From: Bacillus salipaludis
GTDB lineage: Bacteria > Bacillota > Bacilli > Bacillales_B > DSM-18226
Length of the DNA stretch: 64,000 nt
Direction: 5' to 3'
Assembly (NCBI RefSeq): GCF_004358205.1
Contig: NZ_SMYO01000005.1
Span: 248,001-312,000, forward strand
In this document: positions 1-8,970 of the stretch, piece by piece
Numbering within the stretch: the stretch's first letter is position 1
Layout of the letters: every line of letters begins with the position of its first letter
Position numbers and translations under genes: made by a program
Notes under the pieces: generated by a model
Databases searched by the model: none
What the model saw: only the letters and a program-made list of their open reading frames with translations
What the model was told of the DNA's origin: nothing

Positions 1-459
1 GCGGCAAAAATGGTAATGGACCATCCGGAATGGCAGGCAGCAGCGATTGCCAATGAGTTAGCTGCAAAAGAATATGGACTGCAGATTGTTCAAAGAAACA
101 TTCATGATTTTAACTTTAATCAAACGAGCTTTTTTATTCTTTCGAATAAAGATATGGATTTACCGTTAATGGAAGCAGCGAATGCTACCTACAAAACGAC
201 GATTATGGTGACTCTTCCTGCAGACCATGCCGGAGCGCTCCATCAGGTGCTATCTGCTTTTGCCTGGAGGAAATTAAACCTTTCGAAAATTGAATCGAGA
301 CCGATGAAGACCGGAATCGGCAATTACTTTTTCATTATTGATATCGAAATGAAGCTTGATGAGGTGTTGATTCCTGGAGCAATGGCGGAGTTAGAGGCAC
401 TTGGCTGCGGTGTAAAGATTTTAGGAAGCTATCCTTCGTTGATGGTGGAGTTGGATTAG
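1..459 (+). CDS. pheA: Prephenate dehydratase, C-terminal part (cut by window edge)
   Basis: The reading frame is open from base 1, so the gene starts upstream and only about 152 codons are present. The visible part covers the end of the dehydratase domain and the C-terminal ACT regulatory domain. The motifs GALHQVLSAFAWRKLNL and IESRPMKTG match the ACT GALxxVL and ESRP phenylalanine-binding motifs. The enzyme converts prephenate to phenylpyruvate in phenylalanine synthesis and is feedback-inhibited by Phe. It converges on niaR across a shared terminator. Identity is secure; the N-terminal catalytic half is not visible. Confidence 0.93.
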   Translation, partial: AAKMVMDHPEWQAAAIANELAAKEYGLQIVQRNIHDFNFNQTSFFILSNKDMDLPLMEAANATYKTTIMVTLPADHAGALHQVLSAFAWRKLNLSKIESRPMKTGIGNYFFIIDIEMKLDEVLIPGAMAELEALGCGVKILGSYPSLMVELD

Positions 460-484
460 GTAGCTTGTGAATTTTCAGAGTTTT

Positions 485-521
485 AAAAAAAGGATCCGGG
501 AACATGTTTCCGGGTCCTTTT
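485..521. terminator. Bidirectional terminator between pheA and niaR
   Basis: A GC-rich inverted repeat (AGGATCCGGGAAAC-type arms around a CATG centre) has A-run and T-run on opposite sides, so it can stop both the rightward pheA and the leftward niaR transcripts. The niaR stop codon lies inside its right edge. Confidence 0.8.
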
Positions 522-1056
522 AAGATTCCATTAAAAAGCCTTCACGTTTTAAGGCTGCTTCTGCTTCGTCAAGTGTCTTTTCACTTGGAGCTGAAATGGT
601 ATGAAGATGGATGCCGTCGGTTAATTCCGACAATAATGCTGCTTTGGTCGATTTCAGGTTTTCGATAAATTGTTTGACTTCCTTGCGGTTTGAAACCATT
701 ACGGATGCCGTTAAATCCCCGTATATCGCATGTTCGATTTTAACATCCTTGACCAATACACCAAGGTCCACCAACAGGTTGAGCTCCTTTTCAGTATCTT
801 CCGGTTTATGAAAAGAGGGAATTGTTCTTTCAAATGCAGTGTTTCCGGCATTTTGATGTAAATATAGGTAGCCTTGGCTTGTGGCGATAATTGGTTCATT
901 TTTTGCCTTGAGAAGGGTAATATCTCCAACGATGACCTGCCTGCTGACGTTTGTCCGGTTAGCTAAATCACTGCCAGTCAGTGGCTCAGTACTTTCTTTA
1001 AGCAGTTGAAGGATCAGGGTTCGCCGTTCCTCCCCTAAGATTTTCTTTTGCTCCAT
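520..1056 (-). CDS. niaR: NiaR (YrxA) niacin-responsive repressor of NAD synthesis
   Basis: This 178-residue protein has an N-terminal winged helix (LTGSDLANRTNVSRQVIVGD, about residues 26-45) and a C-terminal 3H domain with its histidines in KIEHAIYGD and GIHLHTI, the nicotinic-acid and metal-binding part of the family. In Bacillus, NiaR represses nadBCA and nifS when niacin is plentiful. Here it lies downstream of nifS on the same strand, 120 bp away, and both diverge from nadBCA, which is the classical arrangement. A GGAGGTC ribosome site precedes the ATG. Length and domain order are normal. Confidence 0.93.
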   Translation of the reverse strand: MEQKKILGEERRTLILQLLKESTEPLTGSDLANRTNVSRQVIVGDITLLKAKNEPIIATSQGYLYLHQNAGNTAFERTIPSFHKPEDTEKELNLLVDLGVLVKDVKIEHAIYGDLTASVMVSNRKEVKQFIENLKSTKAALLSELTDGIHLHTISAPSEKTLDEAEAALKREGFLMES

Positions 1057-1080
1057 ACAAGACCTCCTAGAAATTTCAAA

Positions 1081-1130
1081 GGGTTTACTATTTTGGGTTG
1101 TTAGTCCTTAAACCCTGAAATAGTAAGCCC
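1081..1130 (-). repeat. Intercistronic inverted repeat between nifS and niaR
   Basis: Two 20-base arms (1081-1100 and 1111-1130) pair over 13 bp, then a one-base offset, then 5 bp, enclosing a 10-base loop. No T-run follows on either side, so it does not look like an intrinsic terminator. It would form a strong hairpin in the nifS-niaR mRNA, possibly a processing or stability element. Confidence 0.6.
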
Positions 1131-1176
1131 ATCAACCTAATATTTATCGTTTTTAGCATAACATAATTTACTCTTT

Positions 1177-2322
1177 TTAAATAACTACAGTGCCTTTATA
1201 TTCCTTAACAATCCCAACGAGCGCTTCCCCAAGCTTCAAAACATCCTCTATGCTTGTTGACCGTCCAAATGATATCCGAATAAATTCCTTCGCTTGCCCG
1301 TCGCTAACTTCCAAAGCCTTCATCACCTTCGATGGGGACTGCATCCCCACTTGGCAGGCACTTCCGGTAGAAATCGCAAATCCGAGACGATTACATTCTA
1401 ACATCACCCATTGCCCCTCAATCCCTGCAATTCGAAGACCAATAATTGAAGGCAGCTGAGCACCCTCCGCCTCAAAAAACTGAACCCATTGCTGAATCGG
1501 ATTAAGTGCTTCTAGTAATGCCGTCCGGAGCCCCACATAATGATGATAAGTTTCCGAAATAGAAGGAAATATTAATTGAGCAGCTGCCGTCATGGATGCA
1601 ACTCCAGGTACGTTAACCGTCCCAGGTCTTAACCCTTTCTCATGTGAGCCCCCTGGGAAAAAGGGTTGCCAAGAAATGCTGGGATCAATATAAACGCCCC
1701 CAACTCCTTTTGGACCATAAATTTTATGCCCGGAAAAAGAAAAGCTGCTGACTTGCGGTGCCAACGTACTAATATTGATTTTTCCAAATGACTGAACAAA
1801 ATCACTGTGAAAATGAATATTCTTTTCCTTGCAAATGTGTGCAATTTTTTCAATTGGCTGGATGGTACCAATTTCCGAATTTACATGCTGAATCGTGATT
1901 AACACTGTATCTGGCCTGATTGCATCTACGAGTTTCTGGAGATCAATCAATCCAGATGACTGAAAGGGAAGGAAGGTTATTTCATACCCTAATGCCTTGA
2001 GACGATTTAAAGCACCATGAATCGATGAATGTTCTGCCACACCTGAAATAATATGTTTTCCTTGTTTTTTAGGAGCGGACAATAAAGCTTCGATTGCTAA
2101 AAAATTGCTTTCCGACCCGCCGCTTGTAAAAAATAACCCGTGTTTATCGACATTTACTAGATTGGCCAACTCTTCCCGGCAGTTTTCAAGCAGTGCTGAG
2201 GAGTTGCCGCCGATGTCATGGAGGCTGCTGGAATTCCCAAAAAACTCTGTAGCTGCTTGAACGTAAACCTCGGCTGCTTCCGGATCGATAGGCGTTGTCG
2301 CTGCATAATCAAAATAAATCAT
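1177..2322 (-). CDS. nifS: NifS-type cysteine desulfurase serving NadA
   Basis: This 381-residue class V aminotransferase-fold enzyme needs PLP. The PLP lysine is in SFSFSGHKIYGPKG, the nucleotide-like start motif is YFDYAATTPID, and the catalytic cysteine is in STGSACQVGM. It removes sulfur from cysteine for iron-sulfur cluster assembly. Its position opposite nadBCA and in the NiaR unit indicates a dedicated role in maturing the NadA [4Fe-4S] cluster, as established in B. subtilis. A second desulfurase (iscS, 38208) in this window serves tRNA thiolation. The start ATG has a GGAGAATC site upstream. Confidence 0.92.
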   Translation of the reverse strand: MIYFDYAATTPIDPEAAEVYVQAATEFFGNSSSLHDIGGNSSALLENCREELANLVNVDKHGLFFTSGGSESNFLAIEALLSAPKKQGKHIISGVAEHSSIHGALNRLKALGYEITFLPFQSSGLIDLQKLVDAIRPDTVLITIQHVNSEIGTIQPIEKIAHICKEKNIHFHSDFVQSFGKINISTLAPQVSSFSFSGHKIYGPKGVGGVYIDPSISWQPFFPGGSHEKGLRPGTVNVPGVASMTAAAQLIFPSISETYHHYVGLRTALLEALNPIQQWVQFFEAEGAQLPSIIGLRIAGIEGQWVMLECNRLGFAISTGSACQVGMQSPSKVMKALEVSDGQAKEFIRISFGRSTSIEDVLKLGEALVGIVKEYKGTVVI

Positions 2323-2351
2323 TCTCGGATTCTCCTAACCTTAAAAAATAC

Positions 2352-2400
2352 TTGATATTAGTGTAAATCTGTGTAAATATATATGTCAAGACACCTGTAA
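2352..2400. promoter_or_regulatory. Divergent nifS/nadB promoter region with candidate NiaR operator
   Basis: The 96-bp gap between the divergent genes holds TTGATA (2352-2357) with a TAAATA-like -10 about 16 bp on for nadB, and a leftward TTGACA around 2391. Overlapping these is the dyad TGTC-AA-GACA followed by CACCTGTAA, together with two GTGTAAAT direct repeats. Such an arrangement would let one repressor block both directions. The operator call is inference from position; I could not check it against a NiaR matrix. Confidence 0.45.
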
Positions 2401-2418
2401 AACCAGGAGGGTCAAAAT

Positions 2419-3978
2419 ATGACTTATACTGATGTGTTAATTATTGGAAGCGGAGTAGCAGCTTTACAGCTGGCAGTCCGTTTAAATAAGGAATTAAATG
2501 TGAGAATTATCACAAAGTCAAAAATTAGGACGGCGAATTCTTACTTGGCCCAAGGGGGGATTGCAGCTGCACTTGGTGACAACGATCATCCTGACAAGCA
2601 TTTTATGGACACGCTTGAAGCGGGGAGATTTCATAATCATCCGGAAACGGTGCAAGAAATCATCAACGCTGCTCCCAAGTTGATTAGAAATCTTTCAAGT
2701 CAAAGTGATGTATTTGACAGGGATCAAAATGGTGAGTTACTTCTAGGAATGGAAGGGGCCCACTGTGAAAAAAGAATTGTTCACGGTGGCGGGGATGCAA
2801 CAGGAAAAAACGTCATGGAACATCTTATCAGCATGGTAAAAGAAAATGTCCAAATTGAAGAAAATACCTTCGCATTTGAATTAATTATAAAAAATAAACG
2901 TTGTATGGGTGTCAAAGCGAAAAAATTAAATGGATACATTGAGCACTACTACGCCAGCCATGTAATCCTGGCAACGGGAGGCTGCGGTCAGCTTTATCCG
3001 TACACTTCCAATGCTGAAACCGTCAGCGGCGATGGGATTGCTATGGCGTATTTAGCGGGTGCTGAAATTGTAGATATGGAATTTATCCAGTTTCATCCCA
3101 CGCTTTTATATATCAATGGTGAAACAAAAGGGTTAATATCTGAAGCCGTACGTGGTGAAGGTGCCATTTTGGTTACAGAAGATGGAAGTCCCATCATGGA
3201 AGGAATCCATCCTTTAAAAGACCTGGCACCAAGGCATGTTGTTTCGCAAACCATTTATAGCTATCTCAAACAGGGTGTGAAAATTTATTTAGATATAAGT
3301 AAAATTAGCAATTTCAAAAATAGATTTCCAACCATTACTTCGAATTGTGAGGAAAACGGAATTGCCATTTCTGAAGGTAGAATCCCAGTGGCACCGGGAA
3401 GTCATTTTTTAATGGGAGGTATCAAAACCGATCTCATTGGACGTACCTCGATTGAAGGTCTCTATGCCATTGGCGAGGCGGCTTGTACCGGTCTTCATGG
3501 GGCGAACCGTTTAGCAAGCAATTCTTTGTTAGAAGGTTTATTTCAAGGGGAAAAACTTTCAGCTTGGCTGAATAAGGCAAAAATGGAATTGCCTGAACCA
3601 AAATACTCTCATTATTCAACAACAAGCACAGAGATGTTAAAACTTCCGGATGTCCAGATCTTAAAAGAACGGATGATGGAACGAGTCGGAATTGTCCGAA
3701 ATGAACTCGATTTGAAAAAACAAAAAGATTGGCTGAATCAATGGGAAACAGTTGATCAATTAGACTCATACAGCATGGAAGACATAAACAAAATCTTTAT
3801 GCTGACGATTGCAAAACTCATCACGGACTCGGCATTAAGAAGAACGGAAAGCCGCGGCGGTCACTACCGAAGTGATTACCCATATGAGGATGAAATAAAT
3901 TGGTTAAAGAAATCAATCATTCAAAAACGGGAAGTGGAGAAGAAAAATGAACACATTGAAACTGCGCTCGCAACTTGA
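2419..3978 (+). CDS. nadB: L-aspartate oxidase
   Basis: NadB (519 aa) oxidises L-aspartate to iminoaspartate, the first step of de novo NAD synthesis. The N-terminal FAD-binding motif is IIGSGVAALQLAV (residues 7-19). The flavoprotein signatures SYLAQGGIAAALG, HGGGDATGKNVMEH and GLHGANRLASNSLLEG and the terminal RTESRGGHYRSDYP are all present and match the succinate dehydrogenase/NadB family. AGGAGGG sits 7 bases before the ATG. The 3' end overlaps nadC by 32 bp, so the two are translationally coupled. Confidence 0.96.
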   Translation: MTYTDVLIIGSGVAALQLAVRLNKELNVRIITKSKIRTANSYLAQGGIAAALGDNDHPDKHFMDTLEAGRFHNHPETVQEIINAAPKLIRNLSSQSDVFDRDQNGELLLGMEGAHCEKRIVHGGGDATGKNVMEHLISMVKENVQIEENTFAFELIIKNKRCMGVKAKKLNGYIEHYYASHVILATGGCGQLYPYTSNAETVSGDGIAMAYLAGAEIVDMEFIQFHPTLLYINGETKGLISEAVRGEGAILVTEDGSPIMEGIHPLKDLAPRHVVSQTIYSYLKQGVKIYLDISKISNFKNRFPTITSNCEENGIAISEGRIPVAPGSHFLMGGIKTDLIGRTSIEGLYAIGEAACTGLHGANRLASNSLLEGLFQGEKLSAWLNKAKMELPEPKYSHYSTTSTEMLKLPDVQILKERMMERVGIVRNELDLKKQKDWLNQWETVDQLDSYSMEDINKIFMLTIAKLITDSALRRTESRGGHYRSDYPYEDEINWLKKSIIQKREVEKKNEHIETALAT

Positions 3979-4783
3979 ACAATTTTTTATAGAAGATATT
4001 GGAGAACAGGACATCACAACCGATTTAATTTTTTCGAACAATACCAATGGGGAAATTGTCTTCTTATCAAAAGATAACGGAATTTTTTGCGGAGAAGAAA
4101 TCATCCGAACCGGCTTTCAGGTATTAAACCCACAACTCACAACTCAAGTTTTTGTAAGGGATGGCGAGGCCATTGAAAAAGGGCAGCAGCTCGCAACTGT
4201 CACTGGAAAAATTGCAGACCTATTAAAAGGTGAGAGGGTTGTTCTAAATTTGCTCCAGCGGATGAGTGGAATTGCCACCTTAACAAAGAACGCAGTAACA
4301 ACGCTGGGCAGCACTCATACAAAACTATGTGACACAAGAAAGACAACACCGGGACTTAGAATGTTTGAAAAATATGCGGTTCGCTGTGGCGGCGGCTACA
4401 ATCACCGCTATGGATTATACGACGGAATTATGATCAAAGATAACCATATTTCCTTTGCAGGATCCATTACAAAGGCTGTTGAAGTAGCAAGAGAAAAGGC
4501 CGGTCATATGGTAAAGATCGAAGTCGAGGTAGAAACGGAAGAACAGGTAATCGAAGCGGTAAATGCTAAGGCGGATATCATTATGTTTGATAACCGTACC
4601 CCTGAAGAAATCAAGGAATTAATTAAATTGGTACCGCCTGGAACCATTACCGAAGCTTCCGGTGGAATTCAATTAAGTAACCTGGCATCCTTTCAGGATA
4701 CTGGTGTGGATTATATTTCTTTGGGCTTTTTAACCCATTCGTATAAAGCGCTTGATATCAGTGTAAAAGTAAAATGGAACTAA
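3947..4783 (+). CDS. nadC: Nicotinate-nucleotide pyrophosphorylase (quinolinate phosphoribosyltransferase)
   Basis: NadC (278 aa) makes nicotinate mononucleotide from quinolinate and PRPP. Recognisable motifs are [20 protein letters not shown] (residues about 131-150), which holds the substrate-binding Arg and Lys, followed by [17 protein letters not shown] and the C-terminal ITEASGGI phosphate-binding strand. The start lies inside nadB with a GGAGAAG site. The reading frame ends 13 bp before nadA, consistent with one nadBCA operon. Confidence 0.96.
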   Translation: MNTLKLRSQLEQFFIEDIGEQDITTDLIFSNNTNGEIVFLSKDNGIFCGEEIIRTGFQVLNPQLTTQVFVRDGEAIEKGQQLATVTGKIADLLKGERVVLNLLQRMSGIATLTKNAVTTLGSTHTKLCDTRKTTPGLRMFEKYAVRCGGGYNHRYGLYDGIMIKDNHISFAGSITKAVEVAREKAGHMVKIEVEVETEEQVIEAVNAKADIIMFDNRTPEEIKELIKLVPPGTITEASGGIQLSNLASFQDTGVDYISLGFLTHSYKALDISVKVKWN

Positions 4784-4796
4784 GGGGTGGAATAAG

Positions 4797-5900
4797 ATGA
4801 GCATTCTAGCAGCCTTACAAAAAAACCGAATGATACCGGAAATTTATAAACAAATGTCAAGAGAAGCATTGGAAGAACGGGTACGTGAAGTAAAAAATAA
4901 GCTGGGATCAAAATTGTTTATCCCGGGACATCATTATCAAAAGGATGAGGTTATTCAGTTTGCCGATGCTACTGGCGATTCTTTAAAACTGGCTCAGCTT
5001 TCAGCTGAAAATAAGGAAGCAGAGTTTATTGTTTTTTGCGGTGTTCATTTTATGGCAGAAACAGCCGATATTTTGACAAGCGAGCAGCAAAAGGTATTTT
5101 TACCAGATATGAGGGCTGGCTGTTCGATGGCGGACATGGCGGATCTTCAGCAAACGGAGCAGGCTTGGGAGAAGCTCGGGGAGATTTTTGGAGACACGAT
5201 TCTTCCATTAACCTATGTAAATTCAACAGCGGCTATTAAATCTTTTGTTGGAGCACATGGCGGGGCAACTGTTACCTCTTCCAATGCACATACAATGGTA
5301 AAATGGGCTTTCACTCAGAAGGAGCGGATTCTATTCCTTCCTGATCAGCATTTAGGAAGGAATACGGCTTTTGATTTAGGTATTGATTTAGATGATATGG
5401 CTATTTGGAACCCAATTACAAACACACTGGAATATGAAGGTGATGTTTCAAGTATTAAGGTCATTCTTTGGAAGGGGCATTGCTCCGTACATGAGAATTT
5501 CACGGTTAAAAATGTTATTGACGTAAGGTATCAACATCCAAAAATGAAGATTATTGTTCACCCGGAATGCCGCAGAGAAGTTGTGGAACTGTCAGATATG
5601 GCCGGATCAACAAGTTATATTATCAAGGCTATTGAAAATGCAGAACCTGGAACTGAATGGGCAATTGGGACAGAAATGAATCTTGTAAACCGAATTATTC
5701 ACGATCATCCGGATAAAAAAATAATTTCGCTTAATCCTCATATGTGTCCGTGTCTTACAATGAATCGGATTGATTTGCCACATTTAGTCTGGAGCCTTGA
5801 TACCTTAGAGGATGCATCTAATCATAATCTTATTAAGGTGGATGCAGAAATTGCCGAGAATGCAAAATTAGCTTTAGAAAGAATGCTAGCAAATTCATAA
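4797..5900 (+). CDS. nadA: Quinolinate synthase (iron-sulfur enzyme)
   Basis: NadA (367 aa) condenses iminoaspartate with dihydroxyacetone phosphate to quinolinate, using a [4Fe-4S] cluster. The substrate motif [19 protein letters not shown] and cysteines in [20 protein letters not shown] and [11 protein letters not shown] are all present; the last CPC pair matches the redox-active pair described for B. subtilis NadA. The length is that of the longer Bacillus type. AAGGGGTGG precedes the ATG. It is the last gene of nadBCA and is followed by a terminator. Confidence 0.96.
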   Translation: MSILAALQKNRMIPEIYKQMSREALEERVREVKNKLGSKLFIPGHHYQKDEVIQFADATGDSLKLAQLSAENKEAEFIVFCGVHFMAETADILTSEQQKVFLPDMRAGCSMADMADLQQTEQAWEKLGEIFGDTILPLTYVNSTAAIKSFVGAHGGATVTSSNAHTMVKWAFTQKERILFLPDQHLGRNTAFDLGIDLDDMAIWNPITNTLEYEGDVSSIKVILWKGHCSVHENFTVKNVIDVRYQHPKMKIIVHPECRREVVELSDMAGSTSYIIKAIENAEPGTEWAIGTEMNLVNRIIHDHPDKKIISLNPHMCPCLTMNRIDLPHLVWSLDTLEDASNHNLIKVDAEIAENAKLALERMLANS

Positions 5901-5908
5901 ATAACTGT

Positions 5909-5946
5909 TAAAAGGGATGCATTTTTAAAATGTATCTCTTTTTTTA
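5909..5946 (+). terminator. Terminator of the nadBCA operon
   Basis: Arms AGGGATGCAT and ATGTATCTCT pair, with G-U wobbles, around TTTTAAAA and are followed by a T-run. Confidence 0.75.
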
Positions 5947-5956
5947 TATAGAAGAA

Positions 5957-6040
5957 TTTATCAGCAAACCGAGCCGCTTTATCAGCGGATTGAAGAGATT
6001 TATCAGCGAATCGAGGCACTTTATCAGCGAATCGAAAAAA
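5957..6040 (+). repeat. 21-bp-period TTTATCAGC array upstream of safA
   Basis: TTTATCAGC starts at 5957, 5978, 5999 and 6020, exactly 21 bp apart, with variable 12-base interiors (two share GAATCGA). A fifth, degraded unit (TCCATCAAATC) follows. The same anchor and period recur at 10450-10630, so this is a family rather than a chance repeat. Confidence 0.85.
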
Positions 6041-6083
6041 TCCATCAAATCAACATCTATAAAATAATTCATCAGGGTCCAAC

Positions 6084-6112
6084 TCATATTTTTCCCAAAA
6101 AAAGCATATGTT
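6084..6112 (+). promoter_or_regulatory. Candidate sigma-E promoter for safA
   Basis: TCATATT (6084-6090), a 14-bp gap and CATATGTT (6105-6112) fit the sigma-E consensus (KMATATT, N14, CATACAHT) at all -35 positions and 6 of 8 at the -10. safA is a mother-cell gene transcribed by sigma-E in B. subtilis. Inferred from sequence only. Confidence 0.55.
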
Positions 6113-6185
6113 TTTGTGAAGAATGATAGCACTTTGCCCATTTCCACATAGACTATATGGACTTATGCATAGGAGGGAAATCAGA

Positions 6186-7958
6186 GTGAAGATCCATATC
6201 GTACAGAAAGGGGATACTCTTTGGAAGATCGCCAAGAAGTACGGCGTGAATTTTGAAGAGCTGAAAAAGATGAATTCCCAGCTCAGCAACCCTGATATGA
6301 TTATGCCCGGTATGAAAGTGAAAGTCCCGACAACAGGGGGAATGGTAAAGAAAGAAGCACCTGTAGGGAAACCGGAAGCTGCCATCAATTTAGGAGCTAA
6401 GAAGGAAATGCCGCTTGTTGAACACCCATTTGCCAAGGAAAAGCCTATAGCGAAAGAAATGCCGATTAAAGAAATGCCAATTAAAGAAATGCCAATTAAA
6501 GAAATGCCGATTAAGGAAGTTCCAATAAAAGAACAGCCAATTATTAAGGAAGCACCAAAAGTACCTTATACTCCAAAAATGCCTCTCCCAGTTGTCCCAG
6601 AAATCGATATTAATAATTATTATATGACAAACATGACAAATATGACGGTAAAACCGGAGTTGCCGCCAAAACCGGCAAATATTTTACCCGAAATAAAGGA
6701 AGTACCGAAAAAAGAAGTACCTGTACTTCCACCTATGGAGGCACCAGTTGAGCAGCCATGTGTTCCGATCACACCTGTTATGCCTGGACCAGGATTCTGC
6801 CCACCAATGGAATTCTACCCGCAGCCATATATGCCATATCAACATGGTGGCGGCTATCCGGGGACGCTAGATGGCTATGCAGGTATGCATGGTGGTTATC
6901 CAGTAAATCCGGGTGCCTATCCAGGAGCACCTGGTGTTGGTGCCTATCCAGGAGCACCTGGTGTTGGTGCCTATCCAGGAGCACCTGGTGTTGGTGCCTA
7001 TCCAGGAGCACCTGGTGTTGGTGCCTATCCAGGAGCACCTGGAGTCGGAGCCTATCCAGGCGCATTCCCAGCACCTGGTATGGCACCAACTGTTGCAGGA
7101 GCATCCTTTGCACCGCATTTTGCTGATGAATCCTCATCCTTTATGCCGCATATGCCGGTTATGAACCCGGGCTATAATCCGGGAGCAGTGATGGGAGCAC
7201 AAAATCCTGCCCAATATCCGGTAGGAGGTTACCCGCAAATGCTTGCAGGACCAGCTGCACCGACTGGTTATCCTGAAGGGTTTCCAGGGGCAGGAACAGC
7301 AGGATACCCAGCTGGACCGGCAGGATTTCAAGGGGCACCCGTAGGGTATGAGGGTTACCCTGGAGGCATGCCTGGAGGATTTCAAGGGGCACCTGCAGGA
7401 TATGAGGGTTACCCTGGAGGCATGCCCGGGGGATACCAAGGAGCACCTGTAGGATATCCTGAGGCTTATCCGGGTGGAATGCCGCCTGGATATCAAGGAA
7501 GACCGGCAGGATATCCTGAGGGGTACCCGGGGGGAATACAGGCAGGTTACCCGCAGGCCGGATATAGTGCTGGGCCACAGGGGGGCTATCCGGGAGAATA
7601 TCCGACCGCGCAGGGTGCAGTTAATCCCGCTTCAGGAGGAGCACCATACAACCCAGGATCGCCATACGGGCAAACCCCTTACGGATACCCGCCAATGGGA
7701 TCTGCTTTTGAATCACCGGAAATGACAGGAGCACCAGGTGGTATTCCTGCGAGAGCGGGAGGGGATTGTGGATGCGGCGGACCGGCCAAGGGTGCAGTAA
7801 CAAATTTCGTCCCATCTACTCCACCTATCTATAGTGCACCCTATACTGGACCAGTCAATGTCGCGCAGCCACCGTATATGAATCCTTATGGGATTGGGCC
7901 AGAAGGAGCAGGTGCCTACGGGATGCCCCGATTTGATGAGAGCAATGACGAGAACTAA
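6186..7958 (+). CDS. safA: SafA, SpoVID-dependent spore coat assembly factor
   Basis: SafA (590 aa) links inner coat proteins to the cortex-coat interface. An N-terminal LysM domain (KIHIVQKGDTLWKIAKKYGV to GMKVKVPT, residues 2-45) binds cortex peptidoglycan. It is followed by a short KEMPI repeat region and then a very long Gly/Pro/Tyr-rich tail with GAYPGAPGV and GYPGGMPGG-type repeats, ending in a segment with a CGCGG motif. I chose GTG at 6186 because AGGAGGG lies 8 bases upstream and the product then starts at the LysM domain; the frame is open 21 codons further upstream, without a good ribosome site. Sequence-identical repeat units suggest recent expansion. Confidence 0.9.
   Translation: MKIHIVQKGDTLWKIAKKYGVNFEELKKMNSQLSNPDMIMPGMKVKVPTTGGMVKKEAPVGKPEAAINLGAKKEMPLVEHPFAKEKPIAKEMPIKEMPIKEMPIKEMPIKEVPIKEQPIIKEAPKVPYTPKMPLPVVPEIDINNYYMTNMTNMTVKPELPPKPANILPEIKEVPKKEVPVLPPMEAPVEQPCVPITPVMPGPGFCPPMEFYPQPYMPYQHGGGYPGTLDGYAGMHGGYPVNPGAYPGAPGVGAYPGAPGVGAYPGAPGVGAYPGAPGVGAYPGAPGVGAYPGAFPAPGMAPTVAGASFAPHFADESSSFMPHMPVMNPGYNPGAVMGAQNPAQYPVGGYPQMLAGPAAPTGYPEGFPGAGTAGYPAGPAGFQGAPVGYEGYPGGMPGGFQGAPAGYEGYPGGMPGGYQGAPVGYPEAYPGGMPPGYQGRPAGYPEGYPGGIQAGYPQAGYSAGPQGGYPGEYPTAQGAVNPASGGAPYNPGSPYGQTPYGYPPMGSAFESPEMTGAPGGIPARAGGDCGCGGPAKGAVTNFVPSTPPIYSAPYTGPVNVAQPPYMNPYGIGPEGAGAYGMPRFDESNDEN
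6912..7064 (+). repeat. 27-bp tandem repeat inside safA
   Basis: About five and a half units begin at 6912, 6939, 6966, 6993 and 7020. The early ones are identical at the DNA level and encode GAYPGAPGV; the last diverges. All six frames stay open here because 27 is a multiple of 3, which creates several false ORFs. Confidence 0.9.
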
Positions 7959-7980
7959 CAAAAAGGGAGACGATGCATAT

Positions 7981-8919
7981 TTGGATCGTCTCTTCTCTTA
8001 TTTTCAATCAAAGTTCCAAGAAAAAATTAAGCAATTTGTTCCTATACGAAAGAAAGTTTTTTACGTAAAAACGAAAAAAAATATCTATATCATCAAAGGT
8101 TACCGCTCAAATAGAAGACTGAAACTGCAGGAAACTTTTACAACAACTTTAAAAAATGAGGGATTTAGCAAAACCTATCTGTATGTCCAGCCTGTCAAAG
8201 AACCCCTTTATTTTGAAGGTACCCATTATGGCGTGATCGAATATATAGAACCACATAAAACCAACTTTTCGTATAATTCGAAAGAAAATATTATCGAGGG
8301 TTTAAAGCTATTAGAAGAATTTCACAAGGTCACCGCAGCCTTCGAGATACGTTATCGGACTTTAATTTCGAAGGGAGATCTGGTTGGGAAATTTCAGGAG
8401 CGTTCGTCCATCTTTATAAATAATCTTCCCGTTTTAGAGTATTTAATAAGCCAATCCTATCTTACTGAAATGTTAGAATGGGCTAAATGGTCATTGGACG
8501 GAATTTCCGCAAATCATACTTTTTTTGAAAAAGAACCTTTTGTCATCCTTCATGGGGATGTAGCGCACCATAATTTCTTACGCGATGCCTCCGGGGCTTT
8601 AAATTTAATTGATTTTGATTTAATTCAAGTTGGCCCTGATGTCCTAGACTATTTACAATATGCAAACCGGATTCTGCCATACTTGGAATGGTCCTTCGAG
8701 CGGCTTTATGAGTTTGAACCATTTCAAAAGTTTTTAAAGGAAAAAGCCTTTTTATATGCCTTGGCCTACCCTTCCGATATTTTTCGTGAATGGAACCGTT
8801 TAATCAGGGAAAATTCTCATATAAAACCCTCTAAAACAAAGTATGTATTGGAATTAACAATCAATCAATTTCATTTACGCAGGAAGTTTTTCAATGAGCT
8901 AAAAAAAATGGTTAAATAG
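7981..8919 (+). CDS. Aminoglycoside-phosphotransferase-fold protein, CotS-like, in the safA unit
   Basis: This is a protein-kinase-like phosphotransferase fold of about 312 aa. The catalytic loop is VILHGDVAHHNFL and the metal-binding DFD is in ALNLIDFDLI, both intact. CotS and YutH, spore coat proteins, share this fold. It begins 22 bp after safA, so a spore coat role is likely but the substrate is unknown. The frame is open back to 7888. TTG at 7981 is preferred because GGGAGA lies about 10 bases upstream; ATG at 7936 or 7945 inside safA is possible but has a poor ribosome site. I do not recall this gene at this spot in B. subtilis. Confidence 0.75.
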   Translation: MDRLFSYFQSKFQEKIKQFVPIRKKVFYVKTKKNIYIIKGYRSNRRLKLQETFTTTLKNEGFSKTYLYVQPVKEPLYFEGTHYGVIEYIEPHKTNFSYNSKENIIEGLKLLEEFHKVTAAFEIRYRTLISKGDLVGKFQERSSIFINNLPVLEYLISQSYLTEMLEWAKWSLDGISANHTFFEKEPFVILHGDVAHHNFLRDASGALNLIDFDLIQVGPDVLDYLQYANRILPYLEWSFERLYEFEPFQKFLKEKAFLYALAYPSDIFREWNRLIRENSHIKPSKTKYVLELTINQFHLRRKFFNELKKMVK

Positions 8920-8970
8920 ATGCTTCCGCTTTCTGGCAGAATGAAAATCCCTTCTGAGAACAACCTAAGA

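Noticed and set aside
5944..6147. 67-aa minus-strand frame with leucine heptads (LDSLINLFNPLIK)
   Set aside because: The heptad look comes from the 21-bp DNA repeat read in codons. It crosses the nadA terminator region and the safA promoter and has no ribosome site.
6758..7815. Several long frames on both strands inside safA
   Set aside because: The 27-bp and other codon-multiple repeats keep all frames open. SafA has the LysM start and a proper ribosome site.
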